Of a stretch of DNA of 64,000 bases, positions 32,076 to 40,634 are shown one piece after another; position 1 is the stretch's first letter; the number at the start of each line of letters is the position of its first letter. Below the pieces are notes generated by a model. It made no database searches and had not been told where the DNA came from. It saw nothing but the letters and a program-made list of their open reading frames with translations. The position numbers and the translations under genes are program-made. Origin of the DNA: Microvirga sp052114605 (lineage in GTDB: Bacteria; Pseudomonadota; Alphaproteobacteria; Rhizobiales; Beijerinckiaceae); assembly GCF_052114605.1 (NCBI RefSeq), contig NZ_JBFRFB010000001.1, forward strand, positions 422,856 through 486,855, given 5' to 3'.

Positions 32076-34978
32076 TCGATCTCCGGCGGGTCTTCGACGC
32101 GGGCGAGATAGGTAGTGCGCGGCCGCGTGTTCAGCGCACCGAGCAGGGCGTAGTTGCGAGGGCTCTTCTTCAGACGGCTCACCGCGCTGTCGGGATCATT
32201 GATGTCCCCGAACACGATGGCTTGCGTCGGGCAGGATTGCTGACAGGCGGTCATCACCTCGCCGTCCTCCAGGCGTCGATCCTCCACCCGCGCATCGGCG
32301 CGCGCAGCCCCGATCCGGTGGACGCAATAGGTGCATTTTTCCATCACGCCCCGGTCTCGAACCGTCACCTGCGGGTTCATAGCGTCATCGGGCGCGGAAA
32401 AATCGGTGCCTTGATAATCGAGGAAGTTGAAGCGGCGCACTTTGTAGGGGCAGTTGTTCGAGCAGCTCCGCGTGCCGATGCAGCGGTTATAGACCATGTC
32501 GTTCAACCCTTCCGACGAATGCACCGTGGCATTGACCGGGCACACCACCTCACAGGGCGCCTTCTCGCATTGCATGCAGGGAACGGGCTGGAAATACGTG
32601 TCGGGTTTCGCAGGGTCGCCCGCGTAGTAGCGGTCCACGCGCAGCCAATGCATCTCACGCCCCTTCGCCACCTCCTCCGGTCCGACGACGGAGATGTTGT
32701 TCTCGGCCTGACAGGCGATGACGCAGGCATTGCAGCCGATGCAGGCATCGAGATCGATGGCCATGCCCCAGGCATGGTTCGGGTACTCCCAATCCGGATA
32801 GATCGATGGCAGCTTCACCTCATCGAAGGGTTGCGTCTGATCGGGCGCTGTAATGCGCACGATGTCCCGCCCCTGCAATGAATGATGCTGCTGCGTGGTG
32901 ACGAGCTTCACTCGCTCGCCGACGCGCCGGATTTCACCCGTCGCAGTCCATGGCTGAGCCGATGTGCGGATCGCATAGGCGTTGAACCCGATTCCGTTGC
33001 CGATCTGGCCCGCCCGCTGGCGGCCATAGCCGAGCGTGAGGGTCACCGCGCCGGGCGCATGCCCAGGCAGCACCCAGACAGGCGCACGCAACGTGCGCCC
33101 ATCCAAGGAGAGATCGATGAGGTCGCCCGACGACAGGCCGAAAATCTCCGCGGTTTCGGGCGCGATCAATGCGGCATTGCCCCAAACTTGCTTCGTCAGC
33201 GGCTTGGGCAATTCCTGAAGCCAACCATTATTGGCGTAAGTGCCGTCCCACACAGAGGGATCGAGCGCGAAAACGACGTCGATGCCAGCGGAAGAAGCCT
33301 GAAACGCAGGCTCCGGACCCCGAGAGGCTTGAGGAGTTACATCGATCGAAGGCGATGCCGAATTCTCGACGACGCCATCCTCGAGCGCTCGGCTCCATTG
33401 CGCATTGAACGCATCGCCCCATGCCTCGCGCCAGGTGGCCTGGACGAGTCCGTGCCCATCCATTGTCTGGCCGGTCATGAGGCCGAGAAATTCTTCAGCG
33501 CTCAAGGACGGCTTCAGTGGCAATGTCGCCGGCTGCCGCAATCCGATCGTGCCGTCGAACGCGCGCAGATCGCCCCAGCTTTCGAGCGGATGAGCCTCGG
33601 GGACATGCCAGGTGCAGAGGGCAGCCGTCTCATCGACATGAGAACCGAGGTGCAGCGACAGGGGCACGCGCCGTATGAGCGCCGCAAGGTCGATATCGGC
33701 CGGCGCAGTATAGACCGGATTGCCGCCGAGAATGATCAATCGAGAAGCCTGGCCCGCTTCGATGGCTATCGCCAGATCGTCAAGTGTTGAGACATTGCCG
33801 AGAGCATTCCGAACCGGCTCGATGGCCCGGATCGTAGTCCCGAATGCTCCAAGCTGCGCGTTGATCGCGAGAGCGAGCGCGTGAACCGAAGCAGGCTGCT
33901 CACGGCCGACCGCGACGAGACTGCGGGGGCCGGATCGGCGCAATTCATTTACGAGCCGCGAGAGCGATGGATGGGCATTGGAGGAAGCTGCGCCTGTCCG
34001 GACGGCGTCAGCAAGCGCGCGTGAGAATGCTTCGAACTCGCGCGGCCTCAGAGGGATCCGCTCATCCGCACGAGAGCCCACAAGACTTGGCCGGGTTTCC
34101 AGAGCGAAAAGACGCGGCAACTCGCGATCCTGCATGCGACGCCTGTTCTGGTAATCGGCCGCATAGCGGATGTGACCAGCCTCCTCCGCAAAGAGATCGC
34201 CGCCCAGGGTGACGATCATATCAGCCTGCGTGAGATCGTAAACCAGATCCACACCGCGCCTGAACACGGTTTGAGCAGCCTGCTGGCGATTGATGTCATC
34301 GACGGGCGTGAAGCCGTGCCATTGCGCATGGGGGAAAAGCTGGCGCGCCTGCGAGACGAGCCGCCGGATCGTCGGCGAGGATGTCGGCGGCATCAGGACA
34401 TGCAGCCCCCGCCCCTCCTCGACCACGAGTTCGTTGCGCACGGGGCGGATGAATTGCGTCACCTCCTTCCAGCTTCGCGCAACACCCTTGTGGAGGGGAG
34501 CGCCGGATCTGTCAGGGTCGTAGAGCGACAGGATCTCTGCTTGAGCGAAAACATCGGTCGCACCGAGGCTCGCCGGATGGAGCGGATTGCCCTCCACCTT
34601 GATCGGACGCCCCTCCTGCACCTTCGCGAGAACGCCGCGTCCGTAGCCGTTGAGAGGCAGCGACGTGGCGATGATCGTCGGGACACCCGGCATATAGCCC
34701 GGCGCGTTGTGGCTTTGTGACAGAAGCGGCGCATTCTTCACGGCGCCGCTGTTGCAGGCCGCCAGTCCACCGAGGGCGAGCGAGGCGCTCATGAGCCGCA
34801 ACAAAGTACGGCGGTCGACGATTGAGGCCTGCATCACGTCCGGGAACTCGGCTTCAACGTAGCGGCGCACGTCGGGCCGGTCAGTCAGTTCCTCCAGGCT
34901 GCGCCACAGCCGCGGCCCCTCCTCGTCCGCAAGGCGGGCCCGCAAGGCGTCGAGATCGAATGGCTCTTCCCGTTTCAT
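32072..34978 (-). CDS. actB: Alternative complex III subunit B (molybdopterin-oxidoreductase-like and iron-sulfur domains)
   Basis: 968 residues from MKREEPFDLDALRARLADEE. A twin-arginine-like segment DRRTLLRLMSASLALGGLAA (about 53-72) ends in a lipobox Cys. The first about 720 residues resemble molybdopterin oxidoreductases, which in this family bind no molybdenum. The C-terminal part has four Cys clusters: CIGCNACVIACQAEN, CMQCEKAPCEVVCP, CIGTRSCSNNCPYKVRR, and CTYCVHRI with CQQSCPTQAI. These fit the three [4Fe-4S] and one [3Fe-4S] centres known for ActB. An in-frame open stretch continues upstream to 35515 but overlaps actA in another frame, so 34978 is the start. Confidence 0.94.
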   Translation of the reverse strand: MKREEPFDLDALRARLADEEGPRLWRSLEELTDRPDVRRYVEAEFPDVMQASIVDRRTLLRLMSASLALGGLAACNSGAVKNAPLLSQSHNAPGYMPGVPTIIATSLPLNGYGRGVLAKVQEGRPIKVEGNPLHPASLGATDVFAQAEILSLYDPDRSGAPLHKGVARSWKEVTQFIRPVRNELVVEEGRGLHVLMPPTSSPTIRRLVSQARQLFPHAQWHGFTPVDDINRQQAAQTVFRRGVDLVYDLTQADMIVTLGGDLFAEEAGHIRYAADYQNRRRMQDRELPRLFALETRPSLVGSRADERIPLRPREFEAFSRALADAVRTGAASSNAHPSLSRLVNELRRSGPRSLVAVGREQPASVHALALAINAQLGAFGTTIRAIEPVRNALGNVSTLDDLAIAIEAGQASRLIILGGNPVYTAPADIDLAALIRRVPLSLHLGSHVDETAALCTWHVPEAHPLESWGDLRAFDGTIGLRQPATLPLKPSLSAEEFLGLMTGQTMDGHGLVQATWREAWGDAFNAQWSRALEDGVVENSASPSIDVTPQASRGPEPAFQASSAGIDVVFALDPSVWDGTYANNGWLQELPKPLTKQVWGNAALIAPETAEIFGLSSGDLIDLSLDGRTLRAPVWVLPGHAPGAVTLTLGYGRQRAGQIGNGIGFNAYAIRTSAQPWTATGEIRRVGERVKLVTTQQHHSLQGRDIVRITAPDQTQPFDEVKLPSIYPDWEYPNHAWGMAIDLDACIGCNACVIACQAENNISVVGPEEVAKGREMHWLRVDRYYAGDPAKPDTYFQPVPCMQCEKAPCEVVCPVNATVHSSEGLNDMVYNRCIGTRSCSNNCPYKVRRFNFLDYQGTDFSAPDDAMNPQVTVRDRGVMEKCTYCVHRIGAARADARVEDRRLEDGEVMTACQQSCPTQAIVFGDINDPDSAVSRLKKSPRNYALLGALNTRPRTTYLARVEDPPEIE

Positions 34979-34983
34979 CGCCT

Positions 34984-35634
34984 TTACCTGTGACACGTGC
35001 TGCAGCTGGTGAGGCGGCGGGAGGCTTCCTGGTAGAAAACACGAATATCCTTCGGCAACTCCTTTCCATGCGGTTGATAGCCCATGGCGAACACATCCGC
35101 TTTGGGCCGCAGATGTGGTGTCGGATCGCGGTGGCAATCCAGACACCAACCCATCGACATGGTTTGCGTCTTCACCGTCTTCGGCATCTGATCGACCCGC
35201 CCATGGCAGGTCTCGCAGGCCACGCCCTTGGTCACATGAGCGGCGTGGTGAAAATAAGCGTAGTCCGGCAGGCGATGGACAGAGGCCCATTCGATGGGCT
35301 GGCCGAGAGCGAAGCTCGATCGGACCGGATCCAGGACGCTGGCACCCACCCAGACCTGTGAGTGGCACGACATGCATGTCTGCGCCGAAGGCATGCCCGC
35401 ATCTGCCGCCTTTTCGACGTTGGAGTGGCAATAGCGACAGTCGATGCCGAGCGAACCGCTGTGAAGATCGTGCCTGAACGGAACCGGCTGGGGCGCGGGC
35501 GTTCCCACGTTCCAAGTGCTGCCGGTGCGTGCCCAGACATAGGCAGTCGCCCCCGCACCCACGAGCCCCAGGCCCGCGAGTACGATGGCCACACGAAACA
35601 GAGTGGTCGCCGATGGTGTGAAGAGCTGCGCCAT
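34984..35634 (-). CDS. actA: Alternative complex III subunit A (pentaheme cytochrome c)
   Basis: 216 residues from MAQLFTPSA. One N-terminal helix anchor (about 12-36) is followed by five CXXCH heme motifs: CRYCH, CMSCH, CETCH, CLDCH and CSTCH, the last four residues from the end. This matches the pentaheme ActA of known complexes. It is the first gene of the act-cox operon and lies five bases before actB. A GTG at 35646, preceded by AAAGGG, is an alternative start. Confidence 0.93.
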   Translation of the reverse strand: MAQLFTPSATTLFRVAIVLAGLGLVGAGATAYVWARTGSTWNVGTPAPQPVPFRHDLHSGSLGIDCRYCHSNVEKAADAGMPSAQTCMSCHSQVWVGASVLDPVRSSFALGQPIEWASVHRLPDYAYFHHAAHVTKGVACETCHGRVDQMPKTVKTQTMSMGWCLDCHRDPTPHLRPKADVFAMGYQPHGKELPKDIRVFYQEASRRLTSCSTCHR

Positions 35635-35646
35635 CGCCCGTGCCAC

Positions 35647-35875
35647 GAACCCTTTGCTAGATCAGGCTTTGAGCGCCCGAAGTGAAGCTTCGCCGTTGAC
35701 ACAATCATTCTCGGCGCAGGTTCGTTCCCTCACCTTTGAGCAGCTAAGCCCTGCTGATGTCGAAGCCGACAAAGAGAAAGCTCGAGAGATTTTGGCTACG
35801 ATCACCACGAAAGTGCATTTCGGGGGTTGCGAACCGGCGCCCCAAAAGCTAATTGACACCTGCCGTTCAAGGCGT
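35647..35875. other. Intergenic region upstream of actA and tRNA-Pro
   Basis: 229 bp. It must hold the promoter of the act-cox operon (minus strand) and that of tRNA-Pro (plus strand). No strong consensus -35/-10 pair stands out and no coding frame is convincing. Confidence 0.4.
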
Positions 35876-35953
35876 CGGAGCGTAGCGCAGCCCGGTTAGC
35901 GCACTAGTCTGGGGGACTAGGGGTCGGAGGTTCGAATCCTCTCGCTCCGACCA
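35876..35953 (+). tRNA. tRNA-Pro (GGG)
   Basis: 78 nt including an encoded CCA end. Acceptor arms CGGAGCG/CGCTCCG; the anticodon stem CTAGT/ACTAG encloses loop CTGGGGG with anticodon GGG; the T arm GGAGG-TTCGAAT-CCTCT is standard. Confidence 0.95.
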
Positions 35954-36632
35954 TTATTTTTAAGGGCTAGATTAAGCCTGCACCCTTCCTCCCCGGGGAA
36001 GCATATCAGCAGCCCACCGCCTATTTTATCTTGAGAGCATGCTATCAGCTTAAGTTGGCATCACCGCCAAGGTTCAATCTTCCCGACATCCGTAACTGAA
36101 CGGTAAGCGGACCTTTTCGCAGTTGCGCTCAACGGCAGAGATTTCCCAGGCGACATCGATACAAGGCACTGCCGTCCCCAGAACGCGGCTTATCGTCGAT
36201 GCGCGCGACCCGCAAGATGACGACAGCCATAGGCAAGTACAACCAGGACACCCTTCTCTGAAGTCAGCTTTATAAATATGACTATCGACGCCAGAAGAGG
36301 ATCATATCTTATAGGGCAATAGCATTCCCACACTGACAGAAAGCTTTTGTCGGATAAGAATGTCATTACTTTTCAATTTCTGGCGCTCAGTTCTATGGCC
36401 GAACTGTCCAAATCTGATAAGCCTATGGCTCAATTGGTCAAGCAGGACTGGACGGTTGCGATAGAGTGTTTTTTACGCACTCGTCCGGCATGCGGAACTC
36501 GGTCGAGGCGTATCCTGACCGGTCGCCTTCTTATCTGTCCCGGAGATCGAGTCGGCACCGCTAGACCGACCTCGAACGTGCGTATGGAGGCTGATCGGTT
36601 TTCATAACGATGATCGATGAGAGGAGACCGCC
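35954..36632. other. 679-bp gene-poor stretch after tRNA-Pro
   Basis: No coding frame with a plausible start, ribosome site and protein-like composition is seen. Base composition looks less GC-rich than the neighbours. A position directly 3' of a tRNA gene is a classic integration site, so decayed mobile DNA is possible, but no integrase remnant or repeated tRNA end was found. Confidence 0.4.
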
Positions 36633-37001
36633 ATGAAATCATCGGTACTGGCCGTCGCGCTCCTGGTGGCGCTTCTGTCCGCCAGCCCGGCTTTTGCACA
36701 GAGCATGTGCGTCATCTCGGGCAATCAACCCATCATGGGCGCTAACGGGACTGCTGACTTCGACGTCCAATCCAGTCAGGGATGCATGTCGGACATTCGT
36801 CCTCAAGGCACGCTCAGCAGCTCGGAACTCAGCCAGCGCCCCCAGCACGGCACCGTCAAGATGGTTGACAAGGATACTTGGACCTACGAGCCCGCTCCAG
36901 GCTACAAAGGCTCTGACAGCTTCGCGATCACCGCAAAGGGGCAGAGTGTAGACGAGAAGCCAGGCACATCCGTACTTAATTATAGGGTCAACGTTCGGTA
37001 G
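36633..37001 (+). CDS. Small secreted protein with an Ig/cadherin-like motif
   Basis: 122 residues. The signal peptide ends SPAFA/QS (about 22). The mature chain contains RPQHGTVKMVDKDTWTYEPA followed by GYKGSDSFAITA, which closely resembles the repeat unit of bacterial Ig-like/cadherin-like (Big_9, VCBS-type) domains. Two cysteines (about 26 and 51) may form a disulfide. GAGGAGA lies ten bases before the ATG. It is a single gene with no partner nearby; a periplasmic or surface binding role is a guess. Confidence 0.7.
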   Translation: MKSSVLAVALLVALLSASPAFAQSMCVISGNQPIMGANGTADFDVQSSQGCMSDIRPQGTLSSSELSQRPQHGTVKMVDKDTWTYEPAPGYKGSDSFAITAKGQSVDEKPGTSVLNYRVNVR

Positions 37002-37273
37002 CAGCCCCAGACGTCTGCTGTCGGCTTCAAAGGTGCTCTCGCCTCGACTGCGCAACGGACCATGAAAAGACCCGCCCCAGGATTGAAGCTGGAGCGGGTG
37101 AGTCTTAGGCGCGATCCCAGGATGGATGTGTCCAACTTCTGAACACAAGTGTTGTTGCCGGATAAATCCCCTGCCCTCGAAATCAGTTTTTCGCGCGCGG
37201 AATCTCATTCTGCGTGTCGCCACGCAGAACCGCCCCTCAGAGATGAGGCCCGGACATTGATCTGGAAGGGAAA

Positions 37274-37349
37274 TGGTGGGCGGTGAGGGGATCGAACCCC
37301 CGACCTGCGGTGTGTAAAACCGATGCTCTACCAGCTGAGCTAACCGCCC
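37274..37349 (-). tRNA. tRNA-Val (UAC)
   Basis: 76 nt with encoded CCA. Acceptor GGGCGGT/accgccc on the minus strand, D arm GCTCAGCTGGTAGAGC, and the anticodon loop TTTACAC gives UAC. Confidence 0.95.
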
Positions 37350-37442
37350 TGAGAACCCTGCCCTGCGGAATCGGCCGCAGCGGGAGGAAGCGTCATATCA
37401 GAAGCTGGCGAGGTTTCCAGTCCCGATGCGCATCACATAAAA

Positions 37443-37480
37443 AGAGAAGGCCAACAACGCAAGCGCGGTTGGCCTTCTTT
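37443..37480 (-). terminator. Intrinsic terminator of the HU gene
   Basis: AGAAGGCCAAC (37445-37455) pairs with GTTGGCCTTCT (37468-37478). Read on the minus strand it ends CTTTTT. Confidence 0.85.
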
Positions 37481-37506
37481 TCAAAACGAAAGCAGCTTAA
37501 AAGCGC

Positions 37507-37785
37507 TTACCTCACGTTGACGGCTTCCTTCAGGCCCGCGCCAGCGCGGAACTTCGGGGTCTTGGAAGCCGGAACCTTCACCTTTTCACCGGTGCGGGGG
37601 TTACGGGCTTCGCCGGCAGCGCGGTTCGTGACCACGAACGTGCCGAAACCGACGATCTTCACTTCGTCACCCTTCTTCAGAGCCCCCGTGATCGCCTCGA
37701 TGGCGGCGTCAACCGCCTCGCCAGCCTGGCCACGGGAAAGGCCGACCTTGTCGGCAACGGCAGCAACGAGCTCGCCTTTGTTCAT
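37507..37785 (-). CDS. hup: DNA-binding protein HU
   Basis: 92 residues from MNKGELVAAVADKVGL. It has the HU fold, with dimerising helices in the first 40 residues, VKIVGFGTFVV and the DNA-grasping arm RAAGEARNPRTGEKVKVPAS, ending in the typical KTPKFRAGAGLKEAV. It compacts and bends DNA. Two ATG codons lie two codons apart; the one at 37785 has GGAGG at eight bases, while 37791 would be only two bases from it. It follows lon in the conserved tig-clpP-clpX-lon-hup order on the same strand. Confidence 0.95.
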   Translation of the reverse strand: MNKGELVAAVADKVGLSRGQAGEAVDAAIEAITGALKKGDEVKIVGFGTFVVTNRAAGEARNPRTGEKVKVPASKTPKFRAGAGLKEAVNVR

Positions 37786-37805
37786 CTTCATATCCTCCAA
37801 TGATC

Positions 37806-37834
37806 ACGATGACAGCAGAGTTATGTATCATCGT
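37806..37834. promoter_or_regulatory. Inverted repeat in the HU leader
   Basis: ACGATGA (37806-37812) and TCATCGT (37828-37834) flank 15 bases, just upstream of the hup ribosome site. It could be an operator or an mRNA hairpin. Confidence 0.3.
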
Positions 37835-37920
37835 TTCAGGAAGGACTCGTGTGGCGCAAAGCTTGTCCGTTAGCAAGTGGTAAACAAGTGAAAACAAAGC
37901 GTTTTGTGCCCTATCACACG

Positions 37921-37958
37921 AAAAAGGCCCCCGAAAAATACTTTCGGGGGCCTTTTTT
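37921..37958 (-). terminator. Intrinsic terminator of lon
   Basis: A long stem AAAAAGGCCCCCGAAA/TTTCGGGGGCCTTTTTT with a 5-base loop. It is symmetrical enough to work on both strands and lies 20 bases after the lon stop. Confidence 0.9.
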
Positions 37959-37978
37959 GATTACCTCAAGTCATGCCT

Positions 37979-40405
37979 CTAGTGGGCAACCACTCCAGCG
38001 GCATCGTCTTCGACAGCCGGTTTGGGGCTCTTGAGGATCGAAGCCTCGTCCCATTCGATCGGCACCGGCATGCGTACGAGGGCATGCTGAAGAACCTGAT
38101 CCATCATGGAAACCGGAACAATCTCCAGGCCGTTTTTCACGCTCGCCGGGATGTCGACCAGATCCTTGGCATTCTCCTCGGGGATCAAGACCTTCTTGAT
38201 GCCGCCGCGAAGGGCCGCCAGGAGCTTCTCCTTCAACCCACCGATGGGCAGCACCCTGCCCCGCAGCGTGACCTCGCCTGTCATAGCGATATCGCGGCGA
38301 ACCGGGATACCCGTGATGACGGAGACGATGGCGGTCGCCATGGCGATACCGGCGGACGGACCATCCTTCGGCGTAGCACCCTCCGGCACGTGCACGTGGA
38401 TGTCGCGACGGTCGAACAACGGGGGCTCGACGCCGAAGGCTACCGCACGGGAGCGAACGTAGGACGCCGCAGCCGAGATCGATTCCTTCATCACGTCACG
38501 CAAGTTGCCCGTGACGGTCATCTTGCCCTTGCCCGGCATCGCGATGCCTTCGATGGTAAGCAGCTCGCCGCCCACCTCGGTCCAGGCAAGACCCGTGACC
38601 GTGCCGACTGAATCCTCCGTCTCCGCCTCGCCGTAGCGATAACGCGGGGGACCGAGGAACTCGGGCAGGTTGTCCGTGGTGACTTCGACCGACGGCACCT
38701 TGGACAGCAGGATCTCCTTCACCGCCTTGCGCATGAGGTTGTTGATCTCACGCTCCAGGTTACGCACGCCAGCCTCGCGGGTGTAGCGGCGGACCAGCAT
38801 GAGGAGAGCCTCATCGTTGATCTTCCACTCCTTCGGCTGAAGGCCGTGCTTCTTCGTGGACGAAGGGATCAGGTGCGTGCGTGCGATCTCGGCCTTCTCT
38901 TCCTCGGTGTAACCCGCAATGCGGATCACTTCCATACGGTCGAGAAGCGGGCCCGGGATGTTGAGCGTGTTCGCCGTCGTCACGAACATCACGTTGGAGA
39001 GATCGTAATCGACCTCCAGGTAATGATCGTTGAACGTGTTGTTCTGCTCAGGGTCGAGCACCTCGAGCAACGCCGCCGACGGATCGCCGCGGAAGTCCAT
39101 GCCCATCTTGTCGATCTCGTCGAGCAGGATAAGCGGGTTGGACGTCTTGGCCTTCCTCATCGACTGGATGATCTTGCCGGGCATCGAGCCGATATAGGTG
39201 CGGCGGTGACCGCGGATCTCGGACTCGTCACGAACGCCGCCGAGCGACATGCGCACGAACTCGCGGCCGGTCGCCTTGGCGATCGACTTGCCGAGCGAGG
39301 TCTTACCCACGCCGGGAGGGCCGACGAGGCAAAGGATCGGACCCGTGAGCTTGTTGGCGCGCTGCTGCACAGCCAGGTACTCGACGATGCGCTCCTTGAC
39401 CTTCTCGAGACCGTAGTGATCGGAATCGAGCATGTCCTGCGCGGCTTTCAGGTCCTTCTTCATCTTCGAGCGGCGGCCCCACGGAATGCCGAGCAGCCAG
39501 TCGAGATAATTGCGTACGACGGTCGCTTCCGCGGACATGGGCGACATCTGGCGGAGCTTCTTCAGCTCGCCCAGCGCCTTTTCGCGGGCTTCCTTCGTGA
39601 ACTTGGTCTTTTCGATCTTCTCTTCAAGCTCGGCCAACTCGTCGCGACCTTCGTCGTCGCCGAGCTCCTTCTGGATCGCCTTCATCTGCTCGTTGAGATA
39701 GTACTCGCGCTGCGTCTTCTCCATCTGGCGCTTCACGCGGGTGCGGATGCGTTTCTCGACCTGGAGAACGGAGATCTCGCTCTCCATCATGCCGAGTACC
39801 TTTTCGAGGCGCTGCGCGACGGTCGGCGTCTCCAGAATCGCCTGCTTGTCGGCGATCTTGATAGCGAGGTGCGAAGCAATCGTGTCGGCGAGCTTCGCGG
39901 GCTCATCGATCTGGGTCACGGCGGAAACGACTTCCGGCGAAACCTTCTTGTTCAGCTTCACGTAATTTTCGAATTCAGCCACCACCGAGCGGGCAAGCGC
40001 CTCCGCCTCGATCTGGTCGCCGAGTGCGTCCGGAAGCGCCTCGGCTTCGGCCTCGTAATATTCATCGGTGCGGGTGTAGTTCTTCACCTCGGCACGGCTC
40101 GCGCCTTCGACCAGCACCTTCACGGTACCGTCGGGAAGCTTCAGGAGCTGGAGTACATTGGCGAGGGTACCAACCTTGTAGATCGCCTCCGTTGCCGGAT
40201 CGTCATCCGTCGCATCGATCTGAGTAGCCAGCAGGATGTGACGGTCGTTCTTGACCACTTCCTCAAGCGCCCGGATCGACTTCTCGCGGCCGACGAAAAG
40301 CGGCACGATCATGTGCGGGAAGACAACAATGTCGCGCAGAGGCAGAACCGCATAGGTTCCGGTCGAGCCTGGAACAACAGGCTGACGTGGCTTCGATTGT
40401 GTCAT
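37979..40405 (-). CDS. lon: ATP-dependent protease La (Lon)
   Basis: 808 residues, full length for LonA. The N-terminal LON substrate domain (about 15-210) starts YAVLPLRDIVVFPHMIVPLF. A coiled coil (about 210-300) and AAA+ module follow, with Walker A GPPGVGKTS, Walker B PLILLDEIDKMG and VMFVTTANT. The C-terminal serine protease has the catalytic dyad S684 in KDGPSAGIAMATA and K727 in GGLKEKLLAAL. It degrades misfolded and regulatory proteins in the cytoplasm. In Caulobacter it removes DnaA, CcrM and SciP; a similar role is inferred. It is separated from clpX by about 230 bases. Confidence 0.97.
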   Translation of the reverse strand: MTQSKPRQPVVPGSTGTYAVLPLRDIVVFPHMIVPLFVGREKSIRALEEVVKNDRHILLATQIDATDDDPATEAIYKVGTLANVLQLLKLPDGTVKVLVEGASRAEVKNYTRTDEYYEAEAEALPDALGDQIEAEALARSVVAEFENYVKLNKKVSPEVVSAVTQIDEPAKLADTIASHLAIKIADKQAILETPTVAQRLEKVLGMMESEISVLQVEKRIRTRVKRQMEKTQREYYLNEQMKAIQKELGDDEGRDELAELEEKIEKTKFTKEAREKALGELKKLRQMSPMSAEATVVRNYLDWLLGIPWGRRSKMKKDLKAAQDMLDSDHYGLEKVKERIVEYLAVQQRANKLTGPILCLVGPPGVGKTSLGKSIAKATGREFVRMSLGGVRDESEIRGHRRTYIGSMPGKIIQSMRKAKTSNPLILLDEIDKMGMDFRGDPSAALLEVLDPEQNNTFNDHYLEVDYDLSNVMFVTTANTLNIPGPLLDRMEVIRIAGYTEEEKAEIARTHLIPSSTKKHGLQPKEWKINDEALLMLVRRYTREAGVRNLEREINNLMRKAVKEILLSKVPSVEVTTDNLPEFLGPPRYRYGEAETEDSVGTVTGLAWTEVGGELLTIEGIAMPGKGKMTVTGNLRDVMKESISAAASYVRSRAVAFGVEPPLFDRRDIHVHVPEGATPKDGPSAGIAMATAIVSVITGIPVRRDIAMTGEVTLRGRVLPIGGLKEKLLAALRGGIKKVLIPEENAKDLVDIPASVKNGLEIVPVSMMDQVLQHALVRMPVPIEWDEASILKSPKPAVEDDAAGVVAH

Positions 40406-40634
40406 GAGATGACATCCTTTTATCTGCGTCCGGAGGGCCCCTTGAATAAGCTGGTCCTTGGACGGAAAACCGGAATGCTCAGGCTTTTTTTATGGGCTGC
40501 ATCCGGTACGCGGCGTGTTCCCTCGGGGATGAGCGGACAACACCGTCGCAAGAGATAATGTGGCGCTGCGGAAGCAGTGTTTCAAGAACTGGTCCCGCAT
40601 CGCCTTTCGTCATAAGGGCGCCCCTGAGCTCCCT

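Noticed and set aside
34979..35515. Upstream in-frame extension of actB (about 180 residues)
   Set aside because: It lies over the pentaheme actA gene in another frame and reads as Arg/Ser/Gly-rich nonsense; the actB Met at 34978 follows actA by five bases.
36347..36607. 86-codon open frame on the plus strand after tRNA-Pro
   Set aside because: It has no clear ribosome site or domain, and its second half is Arg/Thr-rich as in chance frames of GC-rich DNA.
38846..40558. Long plus-strand frame opposite lon (570 codons)
   Set aside because: Antisense shadow of lon; Leu/Arg/His-rich with no family resemblance.
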